Translations under genes and position numbers: made by a program
Source: Bacillus sp. EB01
GTDB lineage: Bacteria > Bacillota > Bacilli > Bacillales > Cytobacillaceae
DNA length: 64,000 bases
Direction: 5' to 3'
Assembly (NCBI RefSeq): GCF_000613125.1
Contig: NZ_HG964497.1
Coordinates: forward strand, 1,814,958-1,878,957
Notes under the pieces: generated by a model
Databases searched by the model: none
What the model was told of the DNA's origin: nothing
What the model saw: the letters and a program-made list of their open reading frames with translations, nothing else
In this document: in pieces, positions 35,975 to 45,058 of the stretch
Layout: every line of letters begins with the position of its first letter
How positions within the stretch are numbered: position 1 is the stretch's first letter

Positions 35975-36184
35975 TTAGCTGATTAAGTCAAATACCTTCT
36001 GATACCCAAAAGGCAGAAGGGACGAGACCGCCACCCCAATTATGAATGAAAGTAGCCCGGCAGTAACATACCTCCGCAGCGAAATTTCCTTCCTGCCATA
36101 TGCGATACCCAATACCTTTACAATTGAATACGCCGTATAATAAACGATAAACGCTGAAAATATGCTGGCAACTATGACAGGCAT
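35975..36184 (-). CDS. Small two-helix membrane protein (69 aa)
   Basis: Two hydrophobic segments (about residues 3-27 and 39-60) separated by GRKEISLRRY. CGGAGG lies 7 bases before the ATG. No family is recognised. It is probably co-transcribed with the NUDIX gene. Confidence 0.65.
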   Translation of the reverse strand: MPVIVASIFSAFIVYYTAYSIVKVLGIAYGRKEISLRRYVTAGLLSFIIGVAVSSLLPFGYQKVFDLIS

Positions 36185-36387
36185 TCTCAGACCTCCGATT
36201 TCAATTTAATGCTGTAAAGCCTCATCGGCATTGTGCTCGAAAATTCATTTTCAAAATATACTATAAGTTTATAGTACAAACGTGTTGCTAGTCACCTTGG
36301 AATTCTTCTAGACTGCAAATTTGTGCATGAAATGTCGGGAGAACCATTCTGATATTTGTTATTCTGAATTTGAAAGGAGGAGTGTTC

Positions 36388-37266
36388 TTGGATTCTTTAA
36401 AAAGGCTGAATGAAGCCCTTGCATATATTGAAGCCAATTTGTCCAATGAGATTGACTTAAAGAAGATTGCCAGAATCGCGCTTTGCTCGGAGTACCATTT
36501 CCAACGGGTATTTTCTTTTCTGGCAGGAGTGCCGCTCGCCGAGTATATCCGGCGTCGCAGGCTCAGCTTAGCTGCTTCGGAGATCACTACAGGTGACGAT
36601 AGGATTATTGATATTGCTAACAAGTATGGATATAAATCACCAGATTCTTTTACAAGAGCCTTCCAGGCATTGCATGGTATCACTCCATCAGAGGTGCGAA
36701 ATGGGAGCGGACCGCTTAAAGCCTATCCGCGAATGTTCTTTCAATTAACCGTTCAGGGAGGAAGCGAAATGAATTATAGGATTGTTAAAAAAGACCCGTT
36801 TAAGATTGCCGGTCTGACTAAAAGAGTCCCGATTATTTTCGAGGGGGTAAATCCGGAAATCGCATCTATGTGGGCCAGTCTTACACCAGAGCTGATCACC
36901 GAGCTAAAAAGTCTTTCCAATACAGAGCCAACAGGCATGATTAGTGCGTCGGTAAATTTTTCTGAGGGGCGCTTTGAGGAAAAAGGAGAGCTTGACCACT
37001 ATATTGGTGTTGCGACTACCGAAACCGTCCCAGGGCAGCTTGCCCAGCTTGATGTTCCGGCAATGACATGGGCCGTTTTTGAAGCAGTGGGGCCTTTTCC
37101 TGAAACGTTGCAGACTGTGTGGGGAAAAATTTATTCCGAATGGCTTCCGTCCTCGAACTATGAGCTTATTGAAGGTCCTGAAATCCTCTGGAACGAAAGT
37201 AAGGATACAAGTTCGCCGAGGTATAGGAGTGAAATTTGGATCCCAGTTGCACCAAAGAAACAATAA
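36388..37266 (+). CDS. AraC-family regulator with GyrI-like effector domain (292 aa)
   Basis: The N-terminal AraC/XylS DNA-binding domain has two HTH motifs: [19 protein letters not shown] and [20 protein letters not shown], then GITPSEVR. From about residue 130 comes a GyrI-like/bacterial transcription activator effector domain ([20 protein letters not shown] ... WNESKD), as in SbmC/Rob-type proteins that bind drugs or small hydrophobic molecules. The TTG at 36388 is 7 bases after AAAGGAGG. The regulated gene is not evident. Confidence 0.88.
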   Translation: MDSLKRLNEALAYIEANLSNEIDLKKIARIALCSEYHFQRVFSFLAGVPLAEYIRRRRLSLAASEITTGDDRIIDIANKYGYKSPDSFTRAFQALHGITPSEVRNGSGPLKAYPRMFFQLTVQGGSEMNYRIVKKDPFKIAGLTKRVPIIFEGVNPEIASMWASLTPELITELKSLSNTEPTGMISASVNFSEGRFEEKGELDHYIGVATTETVPGQLAQLDVPAMTWAVFEAVGPFPETLQTVWGKIYSEWLPSSNYELIEGPEILWNESKDTSSPRYRSEIWIPVAPKKQ

Positions 37267-37270
37267 CCCT

Positions 37271-37298
37271 TTGCCCTGAATCTTCAGGGCAATTTTTT
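37271..37298 (+). terminator. Terminator
   Basis: 10-bp stem TTGCCCTGAA / TTCAGGGCAA, T6. Confidence 0.9.
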
Positions 37299-37553
37299 AT
37301 TGCTTACATTATCCCGCATTAACATGCAGCCCACCCTGTTGCCCAAAGAAGAACCCAACTCAGGGTTCTAAGATTACCGAAAATATAGGTGGGGATTAAC
37401 AGTATGAAAAGCCCAATTGCTTGTGGTTCAACTTTAAAAATATTGATCAGCCTTAGTGGGGTGAGAAGTAACGCTATAGATTGCACCATCACTTTATGCC
37501 ATCACAGGAAAACATGCTATAATACGGGAAACTAACCTAAAGGGGAAACCAGT

Positions 37554-38417
37554 GTGTGGCAGGAAACGATTGTAATAGAAGGCCCTTATAATTTTGACAG
37601 AGTCCTCGACCGGCTTTCAATGGACCCACTCAATGCGCTTGACCTTGAAAAAAGGACAATCAAGGTACCGATAAAATTGGACAGCGAAGCTTTTACCGCA
37701 AAAGTAACAGCAACTGGAACGACCGAGGAGCCAAGCTTCTTAATTGAAGCAGAATACGGAGACAAAGAACGGATTATCAAGCGGCTTGGCGAGGTGTTCC
37801 AGTGGGAGGTCCCTTTAAAGGATATTCACGAGCATTTTGGAAAAACTGATCTCACTATCATTTTTGAAGAACATGTCGGTACACCACTGATTCTTGACTT
37901 CGACCCGTTTGGCTGCCTGCTGAAATGCATTATCCATCAGCAGCTTAATATGGCGTTTGCGATTAAGCTTACGGAAAGGTTTGTGAAAAAGTACGGTTTT
38001 GAAAAAGATGGAGCCTGGTTCTATCCGGACCCTGAAACGGTTGCTGCATTGACAGTCGAGGAACTACGCGAGCTGCAGTTTAGCGGCCGGAAAGCAGAAT
38101 ACGTAATTGATATTGCCAAAGCCGTAACTGAAGGCGGGCTGGATTTGGAAGAACTCAAGCACGAGGATGAACAGGCCATTTTTGACAGGCTGATTAAAAT
38201 CCGGGGCATTGGCGCATGGACCATCCAGAACTTCCTTTTGTTCGGGCTCGGCCGGCAGAACCTGTTCCCAATGGCCGACATCGGAATCCAAAACGCCTTG
38301 AAAAAACTGTACAACCTGGAAAAGAAACCAACCATTGAAGAAATGGAAAAATACAAAACAGGCTGGGAACCCTACCTCAGCTACGCCTCCCTATATCTTT
38401 GGAGAAGCATTGAATAA
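37554..38417 (+). CDS. yfjP: DNA-3-methyladenine glycosylase, YfjP/AlkA-like (287 aa)
   Basis: Base-excision repair of alkylated purines. The helix-hairpin-helix is LIKIRGIGAWTIQNF (about 213-227), and the catalytic Asp is D242 in LFPMADIGIQ. The N-terminal ~110 residues form the AlkA-type beta domain. AAAGGGGAAACCA precedes the GTG at 37554. It is followed 57 bases later by yfjO, as in B. subtilis. Confidence 0.92.
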   Translation: MWQETIVIEGPYNFDRVLDRLSMDPLNALDLEKRTIKVPIKLDSEAFTAKVTATGTTEEPSFLIEAEYGDKERIIKRLGEVFQWEVPLKDIHEHFGKTDLTIIFEEHVGTPLILDFDPFGCLLKCIIHQQLNMAFAIKLTERFVKKYGFEKDGAWFYPDPETVAALTVEELRELQFSGRKAEYVIDIAKAVTEGGLDLEELKHEDEQAIFDRLIKIRGIGAWTIQNFLLFGLGRQNLFPMADIGIQNALKKLYNLEKKPTIEEMEKYKTGWEPYLSYASLYLWRSIE

Positions 38418-38474
38418 TAACGGCAGAGCGGGGATTCTTGTCTGCCAAATAGTAGAACGAAAAGAGTGAGCATC

Positions 38475-39854
38475 ATGAAACAAGATCAAGCAATTAAGAT
38501 AAAAGAGAAACAGGAATTCCCTCTTACAATCAAGCGGCTGGGCATCAATGGCGAGGGCGTCGGCTATTTCAAAAGGCAGGTAGTCTTCGTTCCCGGCGCG
38601 CTTCCAGGAGAAGAAGTCGTCGTTGAGGCAACCAAAATTAATCCGAAGTTTGCAGAAGCGCGGATTAAAAAGATCCGTAAGAAGTCACCGCACCGGGTTG
38701 CACCGCCATGCCCTGTCTATGAACAATGCGGAGGCTGTCAGCTCCAGCATCTCAAGTATGAGCAGCAGCTTGTTGAAAAACGAGACATTGTCCTTCAGTC
38801 ACTAGAACGACACACAAAGCTGAATCTTGTTGAAATCGACGTCCGCCCAATGATCGGCATGGAAGACCCATGGGCTTACCGGAATAAAAGCAGCTTCCAG
38901 GTAGGTGTCCAAAAAGGAAAAGTGCTAGCGGGCTTATACGGCTTAAATTCGCATAAGCTTATCAACATCGAGCAATGCGCGGTCCAACATGGGGCGACAA
39001 CCGACGCTACGTTGAAGGTAAGGCAAATCCTTCAGGACCTGCACATTCCTATCTATAATGAAAAAACCCGAAAAGGGATTGTCCGGACCATCGTTACGCG
39101 CGTTGGCATCCAATCGAATGAACTGCAGGTTGTCTTGATTACAACACAGCGGGATCTACCAAAAAAGGAATTGCTGATTAAGGAAATTACAAAGAGACTG
39201 CCTGGCGTGAAGTCAATCGTCCAGAACATCAACGGCGAAAGGACCTCATTGATTTTTGGAAAAGAAACCTCCACTCTTGCAGGAAGTGACTTTATACAGG
39301 AAACGTTGGGGGACTTGCAGTTTGAACTGTCAGCCAGGACCTTCTTCCAGTTGAATCCGATCCAGACGATTAAGCTTTATGACGAGGTGAAAGCAGCCGC
39401 CCAACTGACAGGAACAGAGAAAGTCGTCGACGCCTATTGTGGAGTTGGCACAATCGGGCTCTGGGTTGCAAACCAGGCAGGCGAAATCAGGGGAATGGAC
39501 ATCATCCCCGAATCCATCGAAGACGCCAAGAAAAACGCCGCCCGCCACGGCATTAAACATTCAACGTATGTGACAGGCAAAGCAGAGGACTGGCTGCCGA
39601 AATGGACAAAGGAAGGCTGGAGGCCGGATGTCGTCATCGTCGACCCGCCGAGGACCGGTCTTGATGGAAGCCTATTGCAAACCTTGCTCAAAGTAAAGCC
39701 AAAGAAAATCGTCTATGTATCCTGCAATCCATCCACATTGGCAAGAGATATACAGACATTGAGCAGTAATTATAATGTAGAGTACATTCAACCCGTAGAT
39801 ATGTTCCCGCAGACGGCACATGTTGAAGCAATTGTGAAATTACAGTTGAAATAG
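38475..39854 (+). CDS. yfjO: 23S rRNA m5U methyltransferase family protein, YfjO-like (459 aa)
   Basis: TRAM domain at the N-terminus ([20 protein letters not shown]), then the iron-sulfur cysteines [14 protein letters not shown]. The SAM-binding domain has [14 protein letters not shown] and VDPPRTGLD. The catalytic Cys is in [12 protein letters not shown]. These place it in the RlmCD/RlmD/TrmA group. Position after yfjP supports YfjO; a paralogue lies at 49774. The ATG at 38475 follows AAAAGAG. Confidence 0.9.
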   Translation: MKQDQAIKIKEKQEFPLTIKRLGINGEGVGYFKRQVVFVPGALPGEEVVVEATKINPKFAEARIKKIRKKSPHRVAPPCPVYEQCGGCQLQHLKYEQQLVEKRDIVLQSLERHTKLNLVEIDVRPMIGMEDPWAYRNKSSFQVGVQKGKVLAGLYGLNSHKLINIEQCAVQHGATTDATLKVRQILQDLHIPIYNEKTRKGIVRTIVTRVGIQSNELQVVLITTQRDLPKKELLIKEITKRLPGVKSIVQNINGERTSLIFGKETSTLAGSDFIQETLGDLQFELSARTFFQLNPIQTIKLYDEVKAAAQLTGTEKVVDAYCGVGTIGLWVANQAGEIRGMDIIPESIEDAKKNAARHGIKHSTYVTGKAEDWLPKWTKEGWRPDVVIVDPPRTGLDGSLLQTLLKVKPKKIVYVSCNPSTLARDIQTLSSNYNVEYIQPVDMFPQTAHVEAIVKLQLK

Positions 39855-39860
39855 TAAGAG

Positions 39861-39922
39861 CCTGTCACTCCGGAGTATATAGCCGAAAAAATCGGCAAAG
39901 TCGGGTAGTGACAGGTTTTTTA
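39861..39922 (+). terminator. Terminator after yfjO
   Basis: CCTGTCACT / AGTGACAGG outer stem with an inner GCCGA/TCGGC hairpin, T6. Confidence 0.85.
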
Positions 39923-39925
39923 TTC

Positions 39926-40444
39926 GAAAACTTAAAACTTGAGGAACTATGACCCTGCCATGTAAATCCCCTTTTCTATTTGAAAGAGGTTTTCTTTGTT
40001 AAAATGGTATAGCTTTTACGGAATTTCTGATCAGTGATGATGATATCGGGATAACATTTTTGCTTATTTGCAATGATTATATAAACGATTAAGAGTGAGA
40101 AATTTTCGAAAAGGCTTCAGCAACTCATAAAGTAGCACACAAACTAAACGCATGAATTTCGCTAACCGCATATGCTTTACCGGCTTTTGGACAAAAAAGC
40201 AGGAGTGCTACTATTATTATATACATGTATAATCGCGCTCTTTTTCTATAACTGTTTGCTGGTATAAGTTTCATGATTATTGTACCTTCAGTTGTTTAGA
40301 AGTTCTTTTTTACTGAAGTTCCACTTTAGAGGCAGGTGAAGAAATGAACTGGTCAGTAATTATTCGCTGGTAGTTCAATTGCCTGTGAATTGTTATTGAA
40401 AAATAGTAATTAAGAGAATACTTTTTTAATTTTTAATTATCTTA
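39926..40444. other. Long AT-rich gap upstream of the SAM riboswitch
   Basis: No gene or known RNA is recognised. AGTAGCAC (40131-40138) and GTGCTACT (40205-40212) form an 8-bp inverted repeat around ~66 bases that could fold, but no conserved RNA family is apparent. The rest looks like decayed sequence. Confidence 0.4.
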
Positions 40445-40473
40445 TTGACTTTTGGGTTATTACTCTTTATTCT
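40445..40473 (+). promoter_or_regulatory. Promoter of the SAM-riboswitch operon
   Basis: TTGACT, a 17-bp spacer, TATTCT, then about 25 bases to the aptamer. Confidence 0.7.
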
Positions 40474-40497
40474 TCTTTTATAGCTAAATAATTTTAT

Positions 40498-40605
40498 TAT
40501 CTTATCCAGAGAGGTGGAGGGACTTGGCCCTTTGAAACCTCGGCAGCGGGTTTTGTTAATACCGTGCCAAATCCAACAGGCAGAAATGCTTGAAAGATAA
40601 GGTGA
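40498..40605 (+). promoter_or_regulatory. SAM-I riboswitch (S box)
   Basis: P1 is CTTATC / GATAAG. The canonical AGAGAGGTGGAGGGAC, GGCCC, TTGAAACCTCGGCAGC, CCGTGCCAAATCC and GAAAGATAAG landmarks are in order. The terminator at 40625 can compete with an antiterminator formed by the P1 3' strand. High SAM should switch the ABC operon off. Confidence 0.95.
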
Positions 40606-40624
40606 GAACTTACTTCAATGAATT

Positions 40625-40668
40625 AACCTCTCATCTTGTTTTATTTAACGAGATGGGAGGTTTTATTG
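40625..40668 (+). terminator. Riboswitch-controlled terminator
   Basis: AACCTCTCATCTTG / CGAGATGGGAGGTT stem followed by a T-rich stretch. Confidence 0.9.
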
Positions 40669-40735
40669 TGTTCTAGGTAGTTAATTTTTTTAATTTTAAA
40701 TCTCAGTAAAAAGATAAGAAAAGAGGGAATAGAGA

Positions 40736-41566
40736 ATGAAAAAAAGTTATTTATTAATTTTACTAGGGTTGGTATTGATTTTAGGAGCATGTGGCAGCAA
40801 GGAAAGCTCTTCATCAGGCTCGGCAAAAAAAGAACAGAACTCATGGGAAAGAATTAAAGAAAGTGGAAAGATTGTTGTTGGGACAGAAGGGCTCTACTAT
40901 CCGGTTACATACTTTGATGAAAAGACAAAAGAATTGACTGGTTCGGACGTTGAAATCGTAAAGGAATTAGGTAAACGCCTTGGTTTGGAAGTAGAATTTA
41001 AGACTATGGAATTCGATGGACTTTTACCAAGTTTACGTTCCGGTAAGATTGATTTGGCTGCCAATGACTTTACCGTTACTGATGAAAGAAAGGAAAAGTT
41101 CGATTTTACGATTCCTTATAAGTACTCGTACGGTTCAGCGATTGTCAGGGAAGATGACAATTCCATACAAAAGGTTGAAGACTTGAAAGGCATAAAGGTT
41201 GGAGGTTCATTAACAAGTAACTATTCAAAGTTTGCTGAAGCACAGGGAGCAGAAGTAGTAGCCTATACCGGTTCGGATTCCGTACTTCCCGATATCGTGA
41301 ACGGGCGTGTGGATGCGATGCTGAATGACTATCTTGTCCTGATTCAGACATTGGAACAGTACAATAAGCCTGGTTTAAAGTTGGTGGAAGGATTAAAGTT
41401 CGAACCAAGCACTGGTGCATTTGTCATTCAAAAGGATAGCCCTGAGTTAAAGGAAAAGTTGGATGAAGAGCTTCAAAAAATGATTGATGATGGTACGGTT
41501 GGCGAAATTTCAAAGAAGTTCTTCAAAGCAGATACCTCGAAAAAAGTTGATATTGAAGGACTGTAA
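40736..41566 (+). CDS. Amino-acid ABC transporter substrate-binding lipoprotein (276 aa)
   Basis: Lipoprotein signal with lipobox LILGAC (C19), a Ser-rich linker and a family-3 solute-binding fold (SGKIVVGTEGLYYPVTYFDE, GSDVEIVKELGKRLGLEVEF, LAANDFTVTDERKEKFDFT). SAM-I control indicates a sulfur amino acid or related compound, for example cystine, methionine or an S-modified cysteine, as in TcyJ/YxeM-type proteins. A hairpin after the gene should make it more abundant than the membrane parts. Confidence 0.92.
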   Translation: MKKSYLLILLGLVLILGACGSKESSSSGSAKKEQNSWERIKESGKIVVGTEGLYYPVTYFDEKTKELTGSDVEIVKELGKRLGLEVEFKTMEFDGLLPSLRSGKIDLAANDFTVTDERKEKFDFTIPYKYSYGSAIVREDDNSIQKVEDLKGIKVGGSLTSNYSKFAEAQGAEVVAYTGSDSVLPDIVNGRVDAMLNDYLVLIQTLEQYNKPGLKLVEGLKFEPSTGAFVIQKDSPELKEKLDEELQKMIDDGTVGEISKKFFKADTSKKVDIEGL

Positions 41567-41580
41567 ATTTAATAACGCCC

Positions 41581-41612
41581 AAAAAAGGAACTTTTTTGGT
41601 TCCTTTTTTGCC
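41581..41612 (+). terminator. Partial terminator between binding protein and permease
   Basis: AAAAAAGGAAC / GTTCCTTTTTT stem. It lies inside the operon and probably reduces permease and ATPase expression. Confidence 0.7.
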
Positions 41613-41643
41613 GTTATAGAAAAATAAAGAGGGAGGGGTTATC

Positions 41644-42324
41644 GTGGAAGACTTCAAATGGGAATATGTATTTAATATTGAATTGGTTATTGATTCACTT
41701 CCCTTTATATTAGAAGGCGCCGGTTTTACACTGCTGATTTCCGCTTTGGGAATGGTGTTTGGCCTGTTTTTGGGCTTAATTATTTCTTTGTTTAGGATGT
41801 CTAAAAATTTCGTAACTCGTTCGGCTGCAAGGGTGTATATATCCTTTATGCGTGGCACTCCACTTCTGGCAATCTTATTCATTTTATTTTTTGGACTTCC
41901 ACTGGTGGGGATAGAATTAGCGGCGATTACTGCTGCTGTTATCGGAATTAGTATCCATTTCGCTGCTTATATAGCCGAAGTCATTCGTTCAGCTATTTCT
42001 TCTGTGCCAAAAGGTCAATGGGAGGCAGCCGAAACATTGAGAATGTCTTATGCTCAGGTTATGTGGAGAATAATCTTGCCCCAGGCGACAAGAATAGCGC
42101 TTCCTCCTTTGGCCAGTACTTTTATGGATATTATAAAAGGAACTTCCTTGGCCATGGTTATTACTGTGCCGGAAATGTTTTACCGGGCGAAAGTCATCTC
42201 TGGGCAAACATATGAAAGCTTGACCATGTACATATTGATTGCGCTTATTTATTGGGGAATTTGTTCAGTCATTACGGTGTTTCAAGATTACCTCGAAAAG
42301 AAATTTAATAAATATTTAGTGTGA
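41644..42324 (+). CDS. Amino-acid ABC transporter permease (226 aa)
   Basis: HisM/GlnP-type permease with about five membrane helices. The EAA loop [20 protein letters not shown], then [15 protein letters not shown], contacts the ATPase. GAGGGAGGGG precedes the GTG. It ends 13 bases before the ATPase gene. Confidence 0.93.
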   Translation: MEDFKWEYVFNIELVIDSLPFILEGAGFTLLISALGMVFGLFLGLIISLFRMSKNFVTRSAARVYISFMRGTPLLAILFILFFGLPLVGIELAAITAAVIGISIHFAAYIAEVIRSAISSVPKGQWEAAETLRMSYAQVMWRIILPQATRIALPPLASTFMDIIKGTSLAMVITVPEMFYRAKVISGQTYESLTMYILIALIYWGICSVITVFQDYLEKKFNKYLV

Positions 42325-42337
42325 AGGAGGAGGGAAC

Positions 42338-43078
42338 TTGATTGAAATCCTAAATTTATCAAAAAGGTTCGGCGACCATGAAGTGTTGAAAGATATCAAT
42401 CTATCAATTCAAAAAGGAGAAGTAGTGTGTCTCATTGGGCCATCCGGTTCTGGAAAAACAACGTTACTCCGCTGTTTGAATTTACTGGAAACACCTTCTT
42501 CGGGAAAAATAATACTGGAAAAAGATAGTTTTAAATTCACGGGTAAGGAAGCAACGAAAAAGCAAAAGAGGGAAATAAAAGAGCATTCAGCGATGGTATT
42601 CCAGCATTTTAACTTGTTTCCTCATAAAACTGTATTGGAGAATGTTATAGAGGCACCGATAATTGTTCAAAAGAGAGATAAAACCGAAATGATAGCTGAA
42701 GCGGACGAGCTGTTAAGAAAAGTCGGTTTACTGGATCATAAGAACAAATATCCTGAACAGCTTTCCGGAGGACAAAAACAGCGGGCCGCCATTGCAAGGG
42801 CTCTAGCGATGAAACCGGAATTCCTTCTTTTTGATGAGCCAACATCGGCACTGGATCCGGAGCTTGTGGACGAAGTTTTAACAGTAATACAGGATTTGGC
42901 TAGTGAGGGCCAAACAATGCTAATCGTCACCCATGAGATGGGGTTTGCCAGAGATGTTGCTGACCGAGTTGTGTTTATGGATGGAGGTTATCTAATTGAA
43001 GAAGGACCTCCAAGTATTATTTTTACAACTCCCGAAAAAGAAAGAACGAAGCAATTTTTATCTAAGGTGTTAAAGTAG
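42338..43078 (+). CDS. Amino-acid ABC transporter ATP-binding protein (246 aa)
   Basis: Walker [10 protein letters not shown], signature LSGGQKQR, Walker [16 protein letters not shown] and the switch His in TVTHEMGFA-like IVTHEMGFA are all present. GlnQ/TcyC-type polar amino-acid importer ATPase. GGAGGAGGG precedes the TTG at 42338. It is the last gene of the riboswitch operon. Confidence 0.94.
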   Translation: MIEILNLSKRFGDHEVLKDINLSIQKGEVVCLIGPSGSGKTTLLRCLNLLETPSSGKIILEKDSFKFTGKEATKKQKREIKEHSAMVFQHFNLFPHKTVLENVIEAPIIVQKRDKTEMIAEADELLRKVGLLDHKNKYPEQLSGGQKQRAAIARALAMKPEFLLFDEPTSALDPELVDEVLTVIQDLASEGQTMLIVTHEMGFARDVADRVVFMDGGYLIEEGPPSIIFTTPEKERTKQFLSKVLK

Positions 43079-43184
43079 GAATCTATTTTGATTCCTCTTT
43101 TGTTTTTATAGGCTATAATTTTTTTTATAAGTAGAAAAGTGATTCAAAGAAGTTTTATAGCTCCATAAGGACAGGAGGACAAAC

Positions 43185-44207
43185 ATGATAAAGAGTATTT
43201 CAGATATTCAGAGTAATAATAAATTTTCAGGTACGGTCTTAGTTAAAGGTAATGAGGATGTATTAGCAGATGTAAGCTTTGGATATGCTAATCGTTCTGA
43301 ACAAATAAAAAACAATACAAATACTAAATACGGAATAGCATCAGGCTGCAAACTATTTACAGCCATAGCCGTTTGCCAGCTTGTGGAAATGGGGAAACTT
43401 TCATTTGATATGAAGCTAAAAGAGTGTCTAGAGATTAATTTCCCGTACTTTGATAATGGTATAACCATTCACCATCTTCTAACTCATACATCTGGGATAC
43501 CTGACTATTTTGATGAAGAAGTAATGGATGATTTTGAAGAATTGTGGGTTAGTAATCCCATGTATAAATTAAGAAGTTTGAAAAGCTTTCTTCCATTATT
43601 TCAAGATATGCCTATGAAGTTTAAAGCTGGAGAAAGATTTTCCTATAATAATGCAGGATATATTTTGCTTGGTTTACTCATTGAGAAAGCTAGTCAACTT
43701 GACTTTGCTGAGTACATACAGGAACATATCTTCAAGAAAGCTGGCATGGAGGGGGCGGGATATTTTGAATTTGATGCTCTTCCTCCGAATACGGCGCAGG
43801 GTTACATAGACTATCCTGACGGAACATGGAAAACGAATATCTATTCATTACCCGTAAAAGGTGGTTCAGATGGAGGAGCTTATGTTACGGTTGTAGATAT
43901 GGTGAAACTGTGGGAGACACTAATGAGTAATGGACTTTTAAGTAAAGAATATACCCAACTTTTGTTAACTCCAAATGTACAAGTCGATGATAAAGATAAT
44001 TTTTATGGTCTTGGAATTTGGATAAAGAAAAAGGGAACTGACATTTTAAAATATCATGTAATGGGATATGACCCTGGAGTTAGTTTTCACTCTGCTTATT
44101 ACCCAGAGAATTCTAGGACAGTTGTGGTCTGTTCGAACAAGTCTAATGGTGCATACGAAATTTTTAAAGGCATTGAAGATGAACTAAACAGGCTTAAACA
44201 TTATTAG
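43185..44207 (+). CDS. Serine beta-lactamase-like hydrolase (340 aa)
   Basis: Beta-lactamase/DD-peptidase fold. The SxxK motif is S53-G-C-K56 and the YxN motif is Y154-N-N156; the late HxG-type motif is less clear. There is no signal peptide, so it is probably an intracellular esterase/peptidase-like enzyme, not a resistance enzyme. Codon use looks more AT-rich than its neighbours, which may mean later acquisition. GGACAGGAGG precedes the ATG. Confidence 0.85.
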   Translation: MIKSISDIQSNNKFSGTVLVKGNEDVLADVSFGYANRSEQIKNNTNTKYGIASGCKLFTAIAVCQLVEMGKLSFDMKLKECLEINFPYFDNGITIHHLLTHTSGIPDYFDEEVMDDFEELWVSNPMYKLRSLKSFLPLFQDMPMKFKAGERFSYNNAGYILLGLLIEKASQLDFAEYIQEHIFKKAGMEGAGYFEFDALPPNTAQGYIDYPDGTWKTNIYSLPVKGGSDGGAYVTVVDMVKLWETLMSNGLLSKEYTQLLLTPNVQVDDKDNFYGLGIWIKKKGTDILKYHVMGYDPGVSFHSAYYPENSRTVVVCSNKSNGAYEIFKGIEDELNRLKHY

Positions 44208-44231
44208 GAAAAACAACAAGGAGGTACTTAT

Positions 44232-44804
44232 ATGACTGAAATCAGTAATAAAAAGGAGTTGTCATTGGAACAACGTGAAGAATTACTCGGAGTCTTGAAA
44301 GCGCGATTTGAGAAAAACATGCACCGACATGAAGGTCTTGAATGGGCTAAAGTCCAAGACAAGCTGGATGCAAATCCTGAAAAGTTATGGTCGCTCAATG
44401 AAATGGAAAGCACTGGCGGCGAACCGGATGTTGTTGGTCATCATGAAGAGAAAGATGAATACATTTTTTATGATTGCGCAGCGGAAAGTCCAAAAGGCCG
44501 CAGAAGTGTGTGTTACGACCATGAAGCGCTAGAGGCAAGGAAAAAACATAAACCAGAAAATAGTGCTATTAATATGGCGGCTGCCATGGGCATTGAACTT
44601 TTAACGGAAGAACAATATCGAGAGTTGCAGAAACTCGATAATTTCGATTTGAAAACATCGAGTTGGGTGCAAACACCCACAGATATTAGAAAACGTGGCG
44701 GTGCCCTTTTTTGTGATCGCCGCTACGATACGGTCTTTGTTTATCATAACGGTGCAGATTCCTACTATGGTGCTAGGGGTTTCCGTGGCTCGTTAAGGGT
44801 CTGA
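44232..44804 (+). CDS. DUF4256 domain protein (190 aa)
   Basis: Full-length DUF4256: RFEKNMHRHEGLEWAKVQ, FYDCAAESPKGRRSVCYD, and RGGALFCDRRYDTVFVYHNG are the conserved blocks. Function is unknown; it is a soluble protein without a signal. AAGGAGG precedes the ATG and it follows the hydrolase gene by 24 bases, so the two are co-transcribed. A strong terminator follows. Confidence 0.87.
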   Translation: MTEISNKKELSLEQREELLGVLKARFEKNMHRHEGLEWAKVQDKLDANPEKLWSLNEMESTGGEPDVVGHHEEKDEYIFYDCAAESPKGRRSVCYDHEALEARKKHKPENSAINMAAAMGIELLTEEQYRELQKLDNFDLKTSSWVQTPTDIRKRGGALFCDRRYDTVFVYHNGADSYYGARGFRGSLRV

Positions 44805-44842
44805 ATTTTGCATAGTCAGAATAAGAAAATGTAAACACACAT

Positions 44843-44888
44843 AAAGGGATACAACCTACAAAGTGCATTGTAGGTTGTATCCCTTTTT
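44843..44888 (+). terminator. Strong terminator
   Basis: 18-bp stem AAGGGATACAACCTACAA with its complement, T5. Confidence 0.93.
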
Positions 44889-45058
44889 GAAACTCCACCA
44901 ATAACGACAAGTGTTTCGATTCTAATGGCTGGAATTCCAGATAAACCTAGAAATAGACTGGCTCCAATTTCTAAAGTGTAAACTCCCAAATGTTATTGCC
45001 AATAACTGGTTGTCCCTATATCATTAGGTATAAAGAGAATGTCCAAGGGGGAACACAT

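Noticed and set aside
37400-37546. 43-codon plus-strand frame starting MKSPIACGST.
   Set aside because: It has a weak initiation context and Cys/His-rich random composition, and overlaps the probable yfjP promoter region.
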